From Promicromonospora iranensis (GTDB lineage Bacteria > Actinomycetota > Actinomycetes > Actinomycetales > Cellulomonadaceae): a stretch of DNA of 64,000 nt. Below, piece after piece: positions 43,495 to 53,359 of the stretch. Position 1 is the stretch's first letter. The number at the start of each line of letters is the position of its first letter. The notes under the pieces were generated by a model that worked only from the letters and a program-made list of their open reading frames with translations, was not told where the DNA came from and ran no database searches. The stretch covers positions 1 to 64,000 of the forward strand of contig NZ_JAJQMN010000018.1 in NCBI RefSeq assembly GCF_028994775.1, read 5' to 3'. A program made the translations under genes and the position numbers.

Positions 43495-44274
43495 CTACGC
43501 CGAACCACCGACATGCCGCCCGTCCCTGGGCCCGAACGCCCGCAGCGCATCGGCGTCGCTGTTGGCCGACGTCACGTACTCCCGTGCCCACTCCTCCGCG
43601 CCGGGGTAGGTGCTCGCCGTCGCGATCGCGGCCACCGCCACCTCGACGTCGACGGGCGTGTGCCGCAGCTCCACCTGACCGTCCCGCAGGAGCGCCCACG
43701 AGCCACCCGCACGGCCGTAGGGCATCCCGACGCTGCCGGGGTTGACACACAGGCGCCGGTCGACGAGACGCACGAACGGCATGTGGGTGTGGCCCATGAC
43801 GACGGTCGCGATGTCGGCGTCGAGACCGCCCAGCACCTCCGCCCAGCGCTCGAGGGACGAGTCGACGAGCACCACCTCCTCGTCGTCGCGCGGGGTGGCG
43901 TGACAGAACACGACGCGGCCGAACCCGCGCACCGCCAGCTCGGCCGGGTGCGGCAGGCCGGCGAGCAGCGCGACGTCGTCGGGGCGCAGCTGGGCCGCCG
44001 CCCACGGTGCCACCGGATCGGGGATGTCGGTGCCGCCGCCGCGCGCGAGCGCGACCAGCTCGCGGTCCGCGTTGCCGCGCACCAGCAGCGCCCGCTCGCC
44101 CAGGGCCCGCAGGCGGTCCAGCACGGCGACGGGTTGTGGCCCTGCGGCGTGGTCGCCGGTCACGACGACACGGTCCGCAGCCACCACGTCGGGTTCCGCG
44201 AGCACCGCCTCCAGCACGGGAAGCACCCCGTGGACGTCCGACAGGACCGCTACGGAACCGACCTCGCTGCTCAT
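43495..44274 (-). CDS. Calcineurin-like metallophosphoesterase
   Basis: A 259-residue phosphodiesterase. Metal-binding motifs are AVLSDVHGVLPVLEAVL, VVTGDHAAGP, VRGNADRE and VVMGHTHMPF. In the second motif the usual GD-x-V is GDHAAGP, which keeps the metal Asp. It belongs to the YfcE/MJ0936-like group. ATG 44274. Only 10 bp separate its stop from the YdeI start, so they are likely co-transcribed. Confidence 0.9.
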   Translation of the reverse strand: MSSEVGSVAVLSDVHGVLPVLEAVLAEPDVVAADRVVVTGDHAAGPQPVAVLDRLRALGERALLVRGNADRELVALARGGGTDIPDPVAPWAAAQLRPDDVALLAGLPHPAELAVRGFGRVVFCHATPRDDEEVVLVDSSLERWAEVLGGLDADIATVVMGHTHMPFVRLVDRRLCVNPGSVGMPYGRAGGSWALLRDGQVELRHTPVDVEVAVAAIATASTYPGAEEWAREYVTSANSDADALRAFGPRDGRHVGGSA

Positions 44275-44420
44275 GCCCCGACCTTGGCGTGAACCGGCCC
44301 GCACCGCCACCAGGGTCTGCCGCTGGCAGAACGCAAGCGCCGGAACACCTCCACGCCGGTCCGTGTTGGAATGGGTAAACGTGCTACCGCACGAAGCAGA
44401 CCCTTAAGGATGTGCGCCTG

Positions 44421-45104
44421 ATGACGTTCTTGAACTCCCTCTTCGGCCCTGGTTCCGGTTCCAAGACCACGATGGTCGCGCCTGAGGACGCCCTGCCCGG
44501 CCGTTCCGCGCCGCTGCTGCAGAACCCGCGCCCGCACACGGTCCTCGGATCGTCGATCACCGGTCCGTGGGAGCCCGGCACGCGGGTGCTCTACCTGGCG
44601 ATGGGCTGTTTCTGGGGCGCCGAGGAGATCTACTGGCAGGTACCCGGCGTGGTGAGCACCGCCGTCGGATACATGGGCGGGACGACGCCCAACCCGACGT
44701 ACGAGGAGGTCTGCAGCGCCCGGACCGGGCACACGGAGACCGCCCTCGTCGCGTACGACCCGGCCCGGGTGACCGAGGCCGATCTGCTCAAGATCTTCTG
44801 GGAGCGGCACGACCCGACGCAGGGCTTCCGCCAGGGCAACGACGTCGGCACGCAGTACCGCTCGGCGATCTACTGGACGTCGCCGGAGCAGGCGGAGGTG
44901 GCCGAGGAGACCGCGCAGCGCTACGCCGAGGTGCTCAGCGCCAAGGGGTACGACGCGATCACCACGGAGATCGCCCCGGCCGCCGAGGCCGGACCGTTCT
45001 ACTACGCCGAGGACTACCACCAGCAGTACCTGTCCGACGCGAAGAACCCGAACGGCTACCGCTGCCACGCCACGACCGGCGTCCCGTTCCCCGACGCCGC
45101 CTGA
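44421..45104 (+). CDS. msrA: Peptide methionine-(S)-sulfoxide reductase
   Basis: A 227-residue MsrA that repairs oxidised methionine. The catalytic Cys is in [25 protein letters not shown] and [13 protein letters not shown] follow. The resolving Cys is probably the one in GYRCHATTG. An N-terminal extension of about 45 residues lies before the domain. ATG 44421 has AAGGA ten bases upstream; GTG 44412 is too near it. Confidence 0.94.
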   Translation: MTFLNSLFGPGSGSKTTMVAPEDALPGRSAPLLQNPRPHTVLGSSITGPWEPGTRVLYLAMGCFWGAEEIYWQVPGVVSTAVGYMGGTTPNPTYEEVCSARTGHTETALVAYDPARVTEADLLKIFWERHDPTQGFRQGNDVGTQYRSAIYWTSPEQAEVAEETAQRYAEVLSAKGYDAITTEIAPAAEAGPFYYAEDYHQQYLSDAKNPNGYRCHATTGVPFPDAA

Positions 45105-45117
45105 CCAACCTCTGGTC

Positions 45118-45168
45118 GTGGGCGTGACCGTTGCGAGCACGCGCCCGGGGCGCGACGGTCACGCCCAC
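45118..45168. terminator. Palindrome after msrA
   Basis: Arms 45118-45135 and 45151-45168 pair over 18 bp with one mismatch and a 15-nt loop. It begins 13 bases after the msrA stop. No T-tract follows, so it may be an intrinsic terminator of the actinobacterial kind or a dispersed repeat. Confidence 0.55.
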
Positions 45169-45209
45169 AGCCCTGGGTCGTGTCAGTGGGGCGCCGTAGG
45201 GTCGCTCCC

Positions 45210-45812
45210 ATGATTCGAATGCCCGCCACCGAGATCTCCGTCACCGGCGAGGACTGGTACGGCCGTGACCTCTCCGGTGAGGACCACATGGCCACGCTGT
45301 TCGCCGACGTCGACATGACGGAGGCCACGGGGACGGGCGCGACCTTCGACTCGTGCGTGTTCCGGGGAGTGCGCTTCAACAGCGCCCACCTCACGGAGTT
45401 CGCCTTCACATCGTGCGTGTTCGACGGGTGCGTGTTCTTCGACGCGAAGCTGGAGCGCTGCAAGCTCGTCGGCTCCCGGTTCGCCGACTGCCGGTTCGAC
45501 CTGCTCAAGGTCACCGGCGGCAACTGGTCCTTCACCGACCTGCACCGGGCGGCGCTGGCCGGCGCGGAGTTCGACGGCGTCCGGTTCCGTGAGGCCGACC
45601 TGGCCGGGATCAAGGCGTCCGGGGCGGTGCTGGTCGGCTGCGACCTGTCCGGTGCGGACCTTGAACAGGCCGACCTGACCAACGCCGACCTGCGCGGCAG
45701 CGACCTGTCGGCGCTGGACCCGCTCTCGGCGAACCTGACGGGCGCGGTGGTCAGCGAGGCCCAGGCGATCATGCTCGCCGAGACGCTCGGCCTGGTGGTC
45801 CGGCCGGACTGA
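45210..45812 (+). CDS. Pentapeptide-repeat protein (McbG/Qnr-like)
   Basis: A 200-residue protein made mostly of A(D/N)Lxx-type repeats, for example FDSCVFRGVRFNSAHLTEF, ADLAGIKASGAVLVGCDLSG and ADLEQADLTNADLRGSDLS. These should fold as a right-handed quadrilateral helix that can mimic DNA. Relatives protect gyrase from quinolones or microcins, but that function is not proven here. ATG 45210; N-terminus MIRMPATEISVTGEDWYG. Confidence 0.88.
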   Translation: MIRMPATEISVTGEDWYGRDLSGEDHMATLFADVDMTEATGTGATFDSCVFRGVRFNSAHLTEFAFTSCVFDGCVFFDAKLERCKLVGSRFADCRFDLLKVTGGNWSFTDLHRAALAGAEFDGVRFREADLAGIKASGAVLVGCDLSGADLEQADLTNADLRGSDLSALDPLSANLTGAVVSEAQAIMLAETLGLVVRPD

Positions 45813-45848
45813 GCGGCCTGCGGCGCCGGCGGTTCGGCCAGTGATATC

Positions 45849-45862
45849 GGTTCGATCGGACC
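45849..45862. promoter_or_regulatory. Possible operator upstream of beta-mannosidase
   Basis: GGTTCGATCGGACC is a 14-bp palindrome with one mismatched pair. It lies about 70 bp before the start. A -10-like TATGCT follows at 45876. This could be a LacI-type control site for the two hemicellulase genes. Confidence 0.4.
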
Positions 45863-45932
45863 CTGCGCGCGGCCCTATGCTCGGGTCCGCTCGCACACGT
45901 ACTGGGCTCACGCCCTCAAGGGACGAGGATCG

Positions 45933-48440
45933 ATGATGATCAGCCGCGAACTGACCGACTGGACCCTGACGGCCACCGGTGGCCCCGTTCCCGCAGACCT
46001 CGCAGGGGTCGACGTCCCCGCGACGGTCCCGGGCACGAACCACACGGCGCTCCTGGACCGTGGCCTCATCCCGGACCCGTATCTCGGCACCAACGAGACG
46101 TCGCTCGCCTGGATGAAGCGGGCCACGTGGCGGTACGCGACGGTCCTCGACGAGCCCGCCGCGGCACCCGACGAGCGTGTCGACCTGCTCTTCGAAGGGG
46201 TCGACACGGTCGCGGAGATCTCGCTGGGCGGTGCCGCGCTGGGCCGCACGGCCAACATGCACCGGTCCTACCGGTACGACATCCGGTCGCTCGTCGGCAC
46301 ACCGGCCGACCTGGTCGTCGACCTGGACTCCGCGCTGGAGACCGCCGAGGCCGAGGCCGAGCGCATCGGCACCCGTCCCATGGCGTACGACCAGCCGTTC
46401 AACATGGTCCGCAAGATGGCGTGCTCCTTCGGCTGGGACTGGGGTCCCGACCTGCAGACCGCCGGCCTGTGGAAGCCCGTGCGGGTGCAGCGCTGGCGCG
46501 TGGCGCGCCTCGCGGGGGTGGTCCCCCTGGCCACCGTGTCCGACGACGGCGCCGGGCTGGTCGACGTCCGCCTGGAGGTCGAGACGTCCGGCCTGTCCGA
46601 CGTCGGACAGCTCGTCGTCGATGTCTCGGTCGGGGACCGCGGCGTGACCACCGGGATACCGGCAGGCTGGTCCGGCGGTGCCCTGGACGTCCAGGTCGAG
46701 GTGCCCGACGTCGACCTCTGGTGGCCGGCCGGGCACGGCGAGCAGCCGCTGTACCCGATCGTGGTGACCCTGTACGAGGGCAACGGTGAGGACCGCTCGA
46801 ACCCGCTGGACTCGTGGTCCGGCCGGGTCGCGTTCCGCACCGTCGAGGTGGACCGCGGCCGGGACGAGCACGGCACCGCGTTCACGTTCGTCATCAACGG
46901 CAAGCCGGTGTTCGCCCGCGGCGCCAACTGGATCCCCGACGACCACCTGCTCACCCGCATCACGCGCGAACGCCTGGAACAGCGTGTCGACCAGGCGCTC
47001 GGCGCCCACCTCAACCTCCTGCGGGTGTGGGGCGGCGGCATCTACGAGTCCGACGACTTCTACGACGTCTGCGACGAGAAGGGCGTCATGGTCTGGCAGG
47101 ACATCCTGCTGGCCTGCGCCGCCTACCCGGAGGAGGCACCGCACCCGACCGAGTTCGAGGCCGAGCTGCGCGAGAACGCCGCACGTCTCGCCCCGCACCC
47201 GTCGCTCGTGCTGTGGAACGGCGGCAACGAGAACATCTGGGGCCACGAGGACTGGAACTGGAAGGAGCCGCTGGGCGACCTCACGTGGGGCGCCGGCTAC
47301 TACTACGAGCTCTTCCCGAAGGTCCTGGCCGAGGTGGACCCGACCCGGACCTACTCGGACGGCTCGCCCTACTCCCCCGGTTTCCCGCCCGAGGAGACGC
47401 ACCCCAACGACCCGGACCACGGCACCCATCACCAGTGGGACGTCTGGAACCGCATCGACTACACGCACTACCGCGACGACGTGCCGCGGTTCCCGTCCGA
47501 GTTCGGCTTCCAGGGCCCGGCGACGTGGGCGACGATGCAGCGCGCCATCCTTCCTGACAGCGCTGACGTCCCGCCGGGGTTCAAGGAGTCCGAGGTCTTC
47601 CTGCTGCACCAGAAGGCGCTGGACGGCAACGGCAAGCTCGACCGCGGTCTGGCCCCGCACCTGGGCGTCCCCGAGGACTTCACCGACTGGCACTGGGCGA
47701 CGCAGCTCAACCAGGCACGGGCCCTCCAGTTCGCCCTGGAGCACTACCGGTCGTGGTGGCCGCGTACCGCGGGCGCGATCGTCTGGCAGCTCAACGACTG
47801 CTGGCCGGTGACCTCCTGGGCCGCCGTCGACGGCGACGGCCGGCGCAAGCCGCTCTGGTACGCGCTGAAGCACGCGTTCGCGGACCGGGTGGTGACGGTG
47901 CAGCCGCGCGGGACCGACCTGGTGGCGGCACTCGTGAACGACACCGACGAGCCGTGGACCGGGCAGGTCGAGGCGGTCCGGACGACCCTGGACGGTGCGG
48001 TGCTGGCGGCGTCGGACACGGCAGCCGGGACGGTGACCGTCGCCCCGCGGTCGGTGACCCATGTCCCGCTGGCCGGTGACCTGGTAGCGGTCGGCGACCC
48101 GGCGAACGAGGTGCTGGTCGTCACGGTCGGCGAGGCGCGCGGCCTGCACCGCTGGGCGGAGAGCAAGGACCTTGCCCTCGACCCGGCCCCCGTACGGGCC
48201 ACGGTCACGGCGGAGGACGGCGGTTACCGGGTGGACGTGACAGCGACGTCGCTGGCGCTCGGCGTCACGCTGCTGGCCGACCGCCTCGACCCGGACGCCG
48301 AGGTGGACGACCAGGTCGTCGACCTCCCCGCGGGCACGACGGCGGTGTTCCACGTGACGAGCACCGGCCTCGACCCGGAGGCGCTGGTCACCCGGCCGGT
48401 GCTGCGTACGGAGAACGACCTGGTCCGCGCGGCGGGCTAG
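45933..48440 (+). CDS. GH2 family beta-mannosidase
   Basis: An 835-residue GH2 enzyme. The N-terminal jelly-roll (LTDWTLTATGGPVPADLAG) precedes immunoglobulin-like domains and a TIM barrel. The acid/base is Glu433 in WNGGNENIWG and the nucleophile is Glu523 in FPSEFGFQGP. The motif RKMACSFGWDWGPDLQTAG and the -NEN- context are specific to beta-mannosidases among GH2. No signal peptide: it should trim manno-oligosaccharides imported into the cell. It is followed by an alpha-galactosidase, which together would dismantle galactomannan. Confidence 0.95.
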   Translation: MMISRELTDWTLTATGGPVPADLAGVDVPATVPGTNHTALLDRGLIPDPYLGTNETSLAWMKRATWRYATVLDEPAAAPDERVDLLFEGVDTVAEISLGGAALGRTANMHRSYRYDIRSLVGTPADLVVDLDSALETAEAEAERIGTRPMAYDQPFNMVRKMACSFGWDWGPDLQTAGLWKPVRVQRWRVARLAGVVPLATVSDDGAGLVDVRLEVETSGLSDVGQLVVDVSVGDRGVTTGIPAGWSGGALDVQVEVPDVDLWWPAGHGEQPLYPIVVTLYEGNGEDRSNPLDSWSGRVAFRTVEVDRGRDEHGTAFTFVINGKPVFARGANWIPDDHLLTRITRERLEQRVDQALGAHLNLLRVWGGGIYESDDFYDVCDEKGVMVWQDILLACAAYPEEAPHPTEFEAELRENAARLAPHPSLVLWNGGNENIWGHEDWNWKEPLGDLTWGAGYYYELFPKVLAEVDPTRTYSDGSPYSPGFPPEETHPNDPDHGTHHQWDVWNRIDYTHYRDDVPRFPSEFGFQGPATWATMQRAILPDSADVPPGFKESEVFLLHQKALDGNGKLDRGLAPHLGVPEDFTDWHWATQLNQARALQFALEHYRSWWPRTAGAIVWQLNDCWPVTSWAAVDGDGRRKPLWYALKHAFADRVVTVQPRGTDLVAALVNDTDEPWTGQVEAVRTTLDGAVLAASDTAAGTVTVAPRSVTHVPLAGDLVAVGDPANEVLVVTVGEARGLHRWAESKDLALDPAPVRATVTAEDGGYRVDVTATSLALGVTLLADRLDPDAEVDDQVVDLPAGTTAVFHVTSTGLDPEALVTRPVLRTENDLVRAAG

Positions 48441-48505
48441 GGTCGGGCGATTCGATGTCGGTGGCCGCACGTACGGTGTGGTCGAGGGGGCGAAGGGACA
48501 CCATC

Positions 48506-50677
48506 ATGAACACGCTTGCCGAGGATTCCAGCTGGTCAGTACTACGCCGCGAGGGTGTCGCGGTCGTGGTGGCACACCCGGAGGTGGGCCTGCCACTGGT
48601 ACTCCACTGGGGTCAGGACCTGGGTGAGCTCTCGTCGGCCGATCTGCGGGCGCTCGACTCGGCGACCAGCCGCCAGACCGCGCCCGGCACGCTCGACGCA
48701 GCCTGGCGCCCGTCGCTGCTCCCGCAGGAGTCGGACGGCTGGTCGGGTCGACCCGGCCTGCTCGTGGTGTCGGACGGCGTCACGCTCTACCCTCGCTGGA
48801 CCGTCACCGAGGCCGAGCGGGGCACGGCGGAGCTGATCGTCACCGCACAGGACGCGAACCTGGGGCTCACGCTGCGGTCGCACCTGGAGATCGGCGCGGG
48901 CGGACTGGTGCTCCTGCGGCACGAGCTCCGCAACGACGGTCCCACCGTGGTCGACGTGCACTGGCTCGAGGCCACGCTGCCCGTGCCACGGTCCGCTGAC
49001 CACCTCACCCAGTTCACCGGCCGCTGGCCCCGCGAGAAGGTGCCGGTCACCACCGCCATGCCCGCCGGCAGCACGGCCCGCCAGACCCGTCGCGGCCGCT
49101 CAGGACACGACGCGCCCTGGGTGACCCTGGCGTCGTCGGGCACACCGCGCAACCGGGCCGGCGAGGTGTGGGCCACCCACCTGGGGTGGAGCGCCGACGT
49201 GACGCATCGGGTGGACCACCTCACGGAGCACTCGACGCTGCTCGGTGCGGGAGAGCTCGTGCGACCCGGCGAGATCCGGCTGGCGCCGGGCGAGACCTAC
49301 CGCACGCCGGTCGCGTACTTCGCGTGGTCGGCGGCAGGGCTCGACGGCGTCGCGGACCGGTTCCACACGTGGATGCGAGCGCGCCCGCAGCACGTGACGA
49401 GCCCGCGTCCGCTGGTGCTGAACACCTGGGAGGCCGTGTACTTCGACCACTCACCGGCCAAGCTGGAGCGGCTGGCTCGCCGCGCCGCGGCCGTCGGCGT
49501 GGAGCGTTTTGTGCTCGACGACGGTTGGTTCCACTCCCGCCGGGACGACACCACCGGCCTCGGCGACTGGGTGGTCGATCACGATGTCTGGCCCGAGGGC
49601 CTCGACCCGCTCGCCGGGCTGGTGCACGAGCTGGGGATGCAGTTCGGGCTGTGGTTCGAGCCCGAGATGGTCAACCTCGACTCCGACCTCGCACGGGCAC
49701 ACCCCGAGTGGATCCTGTCGAACCCGGCGGCCGTCCCGTCGCCGGACGGCCTCTCGTTCCGCACGCAGTACGTGCTGAACCTCGCGAACCCCGACGCGTG
49801 GGAGCACGTGCGGTCGCAGATCTCGACCCTGGTGACGCAGCTGGGGATCGACTTCATCAAGTGGGACCACAACCGCGACCTCGCCGAGCCCGTGCACGTC
49901 GGCGCCGACGGCGCGGCTCGCCCGGGCACCCACGTGCAGACCAGGGCCGCCTACGCGCTGATCGCTCGGCTCAAGGCGGACCACCCCGGGCTGGAGATCG
50001 AGTCGTGCTCCTCGGGCGGCGCTCGGACCGACCTCGGCATCCTCGAGTTCACCGACCGGGTCTGGGCGTCGGACTCCAACGATCCCCTGGAGCGCCAGGA
50101 CATCCAGCGGTGGACCTCACTGGTGCTGCCGCCCGAGCTGGTGGGGGCGCACGTCGGGCCGTCGCCGACCCACTCGTCGGGGCGGACCACCGACCTGTCG
50201 TACCGGGTGGCCACGGCGTTGCAGGGGCACGCGGGTTTCGAGTGGGACCTGCTGACCTGCACCGACGACGAGCTGGTCGCCGTCGCCGCGTACGGGGCGC
50301 TCTACAAGGAGCTCCGGTCGCTGGTGCACACCGGGACCATGGTGCATGCCGACACGGTGGACCCGGCGCTGCGGGTGACCGGCTTCGTGTCCCCCGACCG
50401 CACGGCGGGCGTGTGGACCGTCGCGACGGTGGCGTCGCCGCGGGACGCCCTGACCGAACGGGTGCGGCTCGACGGGCTCGACCCCGCCCGGCGGTACAGC
50501 GTGCGGGTGCGCGACGAGGTCGGGGCGGCGAAGTGGCACCGCTGGATCACCCCGGGCTGGCTCGGCAAGGACGCGATGGACATCCCTGGCTCGGTGCTGA
50601 CCGGTGTCGGGCTGCAGCTGCCCACGCTCTGGCCGATGCAGGCGCTGATCATCCAGGTGACGGCCACCACTCCGTAG
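48506..50677 (+). CDS. GH36 alpha-galactosidase
   Basis: A 723-residue intracellular GH36 enzyme. The catalytic nucleophile is Asp454 in FIKWDHNRD and the acid/base is Asp523 in WASDSNDPLERQ. FVLDDGWFHSRRDDTTGLGDW and LWFEPEMVNLDSDLARAHPEW are typical substrate-binding loops. ATG 48506 follows GGGACACC. It removes alpha-1,6-galactose from galactomanno-oligosaccharides or raffinose sugars. The gene is 65 bp after the beta-mannosidase and likely in the same operon. Confidence 0.95.
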   Translation: MNTLAEDSSWSVLRREGVAVVVAHPEVGLPLVLHWGQDLGELSSADLRALDSATSRQTAPGTLDAAWRPSLLPQESDGWSGRPGLLVVSDGVTLYPRWTVTEAERGTAELIVTAQDANLGLTLRSHLEIGAGGLVLLRHELRNDGPTVVDVHWLEATLPVPRSADHLTQFTGRWPREKVPVTTAMPAGSTARQTRRGRSGHDAPWVTLASSGTPRNRAGEVWATHLGWSADVTHRVDHLTEHSTLLGAGELVRPGEIRLAPGETYRTPVAYFAWSAAGLDGVADRFHTWMRARPQHVTSPRPLVLNTWEAVYFDHSPAKLERLARRAAAVGVERFVLDDGWFHSRRDDTTGLGDWVVDHDVWPEGLDPLAGLVHELGMQFGLWFEPEMVNLDSDLARAHPEWILSNPAAVPSPDGLSFRTQYVLNLANPDAWEHVRSQISTLVTQLGIDFIKWDHNRDLAEPVHVGADGAARPGTHVQTRAAYALIARLKADHPGLEIESCSSGGARTDLGILEFTDRVWASDSNDPLERQDIQRWTSLVLPPELVGAHVGPSPTHSSGRTTDLSYRVATALQGHAGFEWDLLTCTDDELVAVAAYGALYKELRSLVHTGTMVHADTVDPALRVTGFVSPDRTAGVWTVATVASPRDALTERVRLDGLDPARRYSVRVRDEVGAAKWHRWITPGWLGKDAMDIPGSVLTGVGLQLPTLWPMQALIIQVTATTP

Positions 50678-50736
50678 TCCTCGTGCGCCCCACGGGGCCG
50701 CAGACGTGTAGTCGCCCGGCGGGCGTCGCACGACGA

Positions 50737-50810
50737 AGAGCGGGCGCCCGGCCGACCCTCCACCCGGAGCAGAAGCTCATGGGACGGAGAACCTGCCGGA
50801 CGCCCGCTCT
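50737..50810. terminator. Imperfect palindrome after alpha-galactosidase
   Basis: Arms 50737-50754 and 50793-50810 pair over 18 bp with two mismatches and a long 38-nt loop. It lies between convergent genes and could terminate both. Its long loop is unusual for an intrinsic terminator. Confidence 0.4.
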
Positions 50811-50851
50811 ACCAGCGGTCGCTCGGGGCGACGGCTTGGTGTGAAGCAGCG

Positions 50852-51649
50852 TCAGCTACCGAGCACGCCCTTGCGACGAAGCACGATCAGCGTCACGCCA
50901 CCGCCCACGAGGGCCAGCGCGATCAGCGTGAAGCCGATGGCGGTGCTGGCGCCGGTGGCGGCGAGCACGCCCGGCCCGTCAGTAGCTGCGGAGGGAGAGG
51001 GGGACGGCGTGACGTCGCCGTCGACCGGTGCGACAGACCCGTCGGTCGGCTCCTCGCCCGGCACGGTCGGCTCGACACCGGGCACGGTCGGCTCCTCGCC
51101 CGGCTGCGTCGGCTCCTCGCCCGGCTCGGTGGGCTCCTCGCCCGGCACGGTCGGCTCCTCGCCCGGCTGCGTCGGCTCCTCGCCCGGCTCGGTGGGCTCC
51201 TCGCCCGGCACGGTCGGCTCTTCACCCGGCTCCGTCGGCTCTTCACCCGGCTCGGTCGGAGTCGGTGTCGACCCCACCTTCACCGTGACGAGCGTGTAGT
51301 GGCTGACGTCCTTGCCGGACGGGTGCGAGATCGTCACCGTAGCGCTCGGAGGGTCAACAACCACGTCGACGGGCCCCAGGTCCTCGTTGCTCGAACCAGC
51401 CTTGCCGCCCGGCCCAGCCTTCACGCAGTAACCCGTGATCAGGTAACCCGGTTCGGCGGTCACCTCAACGGTCTTGTGGTCGCCCACCACGTCGACCTTC
51501 CCGTCCTTCGGGCAGGTTGCGCCGTGGTTGCCACCACCCGTGATCGCGACGGAAGCACCGGCAACGGGTGCGGCGAAAGCGGCGGCCGGCGAGCCCATCA
51601 GGCCGGCGACGAGGAGCGCGGAGGCTCCCAAGACGGTCATCTTGCGCAC
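50852..51649 (-). CDS. Surface protein with PGEEPT repeats and LAxTG sortase signal
   Basis: A 265-residue exported protein. A signal peptide (VLGASALLVAGLMGSPAAAFAAP) precedes a domain of about 90 residues with two cysteines. A stalk of about 12 six-residue repeats (PGEEPT and variants) follows. Near the C-terminus LAATG (about residues 229-233) is followed by a membrane span and the basic tail RRKGVLGS. LAxTG is recognised by class E sortases of high-GC actinobacteria, so it is probably anchored to peptidoglycan with the repeats spanning the wall. GTG 51649 follows AAGGAG. Ligand unknown; no sortase gene is nearby. Confidence 0.88.
   Translation of the reverse strand: MRKMTVLGASALLVAGLMGSPAAAFAAPVAGASVAITGGGNHGATCPKDGKVDVVGDHKTVEVTAEPGYLITGYCVKAGPGGKAGSSNEDLGPVDVVVDPPSATVTISHPSGKDVSHYTLVTVKVGSTPTPTEPGEEPTEPGEEPTVPGEEPTEPGEEPTQPGEEPTVPGEEPTEPGEEPTQPGEEPTVPGVEPTVPGEEPTDGSVAPVDGDVTPSPSPSAATDGPGVLAATGASTAIGFTLIALALVGGGVTLIVLRRKGVLGS
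51040..51262. repeat. 18-bp tandem repeats encoding the PGEEPT stalk
   Basis: About a dozen 18-bp units with high DNA identity (core GGCTCCTCGCCCGG) lie inside the surface-protein gene. Higher-order units of 54 bp are visible. Copy number may vary between strains and change stalk length. Confidence 0.85.
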
Positions 51650-51784
51650 TGAGCGCTCCTTCGAAACGGGGATCTGGCCCGTGCCCGACAGCGGGCACGA
51701 CTCCCCGGAGCGTAGCGACAATGTCGCAGATCGCCAATATGCCGTTATCTTACTGAAATACCTTACATAGGCTTGTATCGGAGC

Positions 51785-52813
<1,029 letters not shown>

Positions 52814-52957
52814 GTGCCAAGGCTACGGTCCCTGGATGACGACGGCGGCTCGTCCGGAACACCCGGACCCGGTACGGGCCGAGGCATCCGCGGATGAGCG
52901 GTGAGGATCACGCTCGCCATGGAGAGCGAGGAGGGCATGCCCCGATACCCTGGGAAC

Positions 52958-53359
52958 ATGAGTTCCTCCTTCGCCTCGCAGCGGTTCAAGCCGTCCAACG
53001 CCGCCAAGCGACTCGGCGTCTACCTGCCTGCCACCCCGCAGGAGTTCCAGGACAACCCGATCACGCGCGCAGAGCTCGAGGAGCTGGAGACCAACCCTCC
53101 CGAGTGGCTGGCCGAGCTGCGCCGTAACGGCCCGCACCCGCGGCCCGTCGTGGCGGGGCGCCTCGGCATCTCGATCGCGGGCCTGGCCCGCGGTGGAATC
53201 ACCGAGCCGCTGACCACCGAGCAGATCAACGAGCTGCGTGACGACCCGCCGGAGTGGCTGACCCAGGAGCGCGAGATCGCCGCCCAGGTGCGCGCCGAGG
53301 AGGAGCGCGTCGAGGAGGCCCGCAAGGCAGCGGAGAAGAAGGCCCGCTCCGCACGATGA
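52958..53359 (+). CDS. DUF5997-family protein, possible small HTH protein
   Basis: A 133-residue protein: MSSSFASQRFKPSNAAKRLGVYLPATP marks the family. Two related segments, ITRAELEELETNPPEWLAEL (35-54) and LTTEQINELRDDPPEWLTQE (85-104), flank an HTH-like stretch VVAGRLGISIAGLARGGI (64-81). The last 30 residues form a charged helix. ATG 52958 fits the family start; ATG 52937 is an alternative. The stop overlaps the methyltransferase start (ATGA). Function unknown; the HTH assignment is my inference. Confidence 0.82.
   Translation: MSSSFASQRFKPSNAAKRLGVYLPATPQEFQDNPITRAELEELETNPPEWLAELRRNGPHPRPVVAGRLGISIAGLARGGITEPLTTEQINELRDDPPEWLTQEREIAAQVRAEEERVEEARKAAEKKARSAR

Noticed and set aside
45183-48470. 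Long minus-strand open frame opposite the pentapeptide and beta-mannosidase genes
   Set aside because: Antisense shadow: composition is Arg/Val/Gly-rich without motifs, while the plus strand encodes a complete GH2 enzyme with catalytic residues.
50737-50810. Possible integron attC-like site because of the long-loop imperfect palindrome
   Set aside because: No R box core site, no cassette array and no integrase; simpler explained as a terminator between convergent genes.
51040-51262. Regular repeats that might be a CRISPR array
   Set aside because: The 18-bp units have no unique spacers, are in frame and encode a wall-spanning stalk. No cas gene is present.
50841-51299. Plus-strand frame encoding a Ser/Pro/Gly repeat protein
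   Set aside because: It is the antisense of the PGEEPT repeats. The minus frame has a signal peptide, sortase motif and ribosome-binding site.
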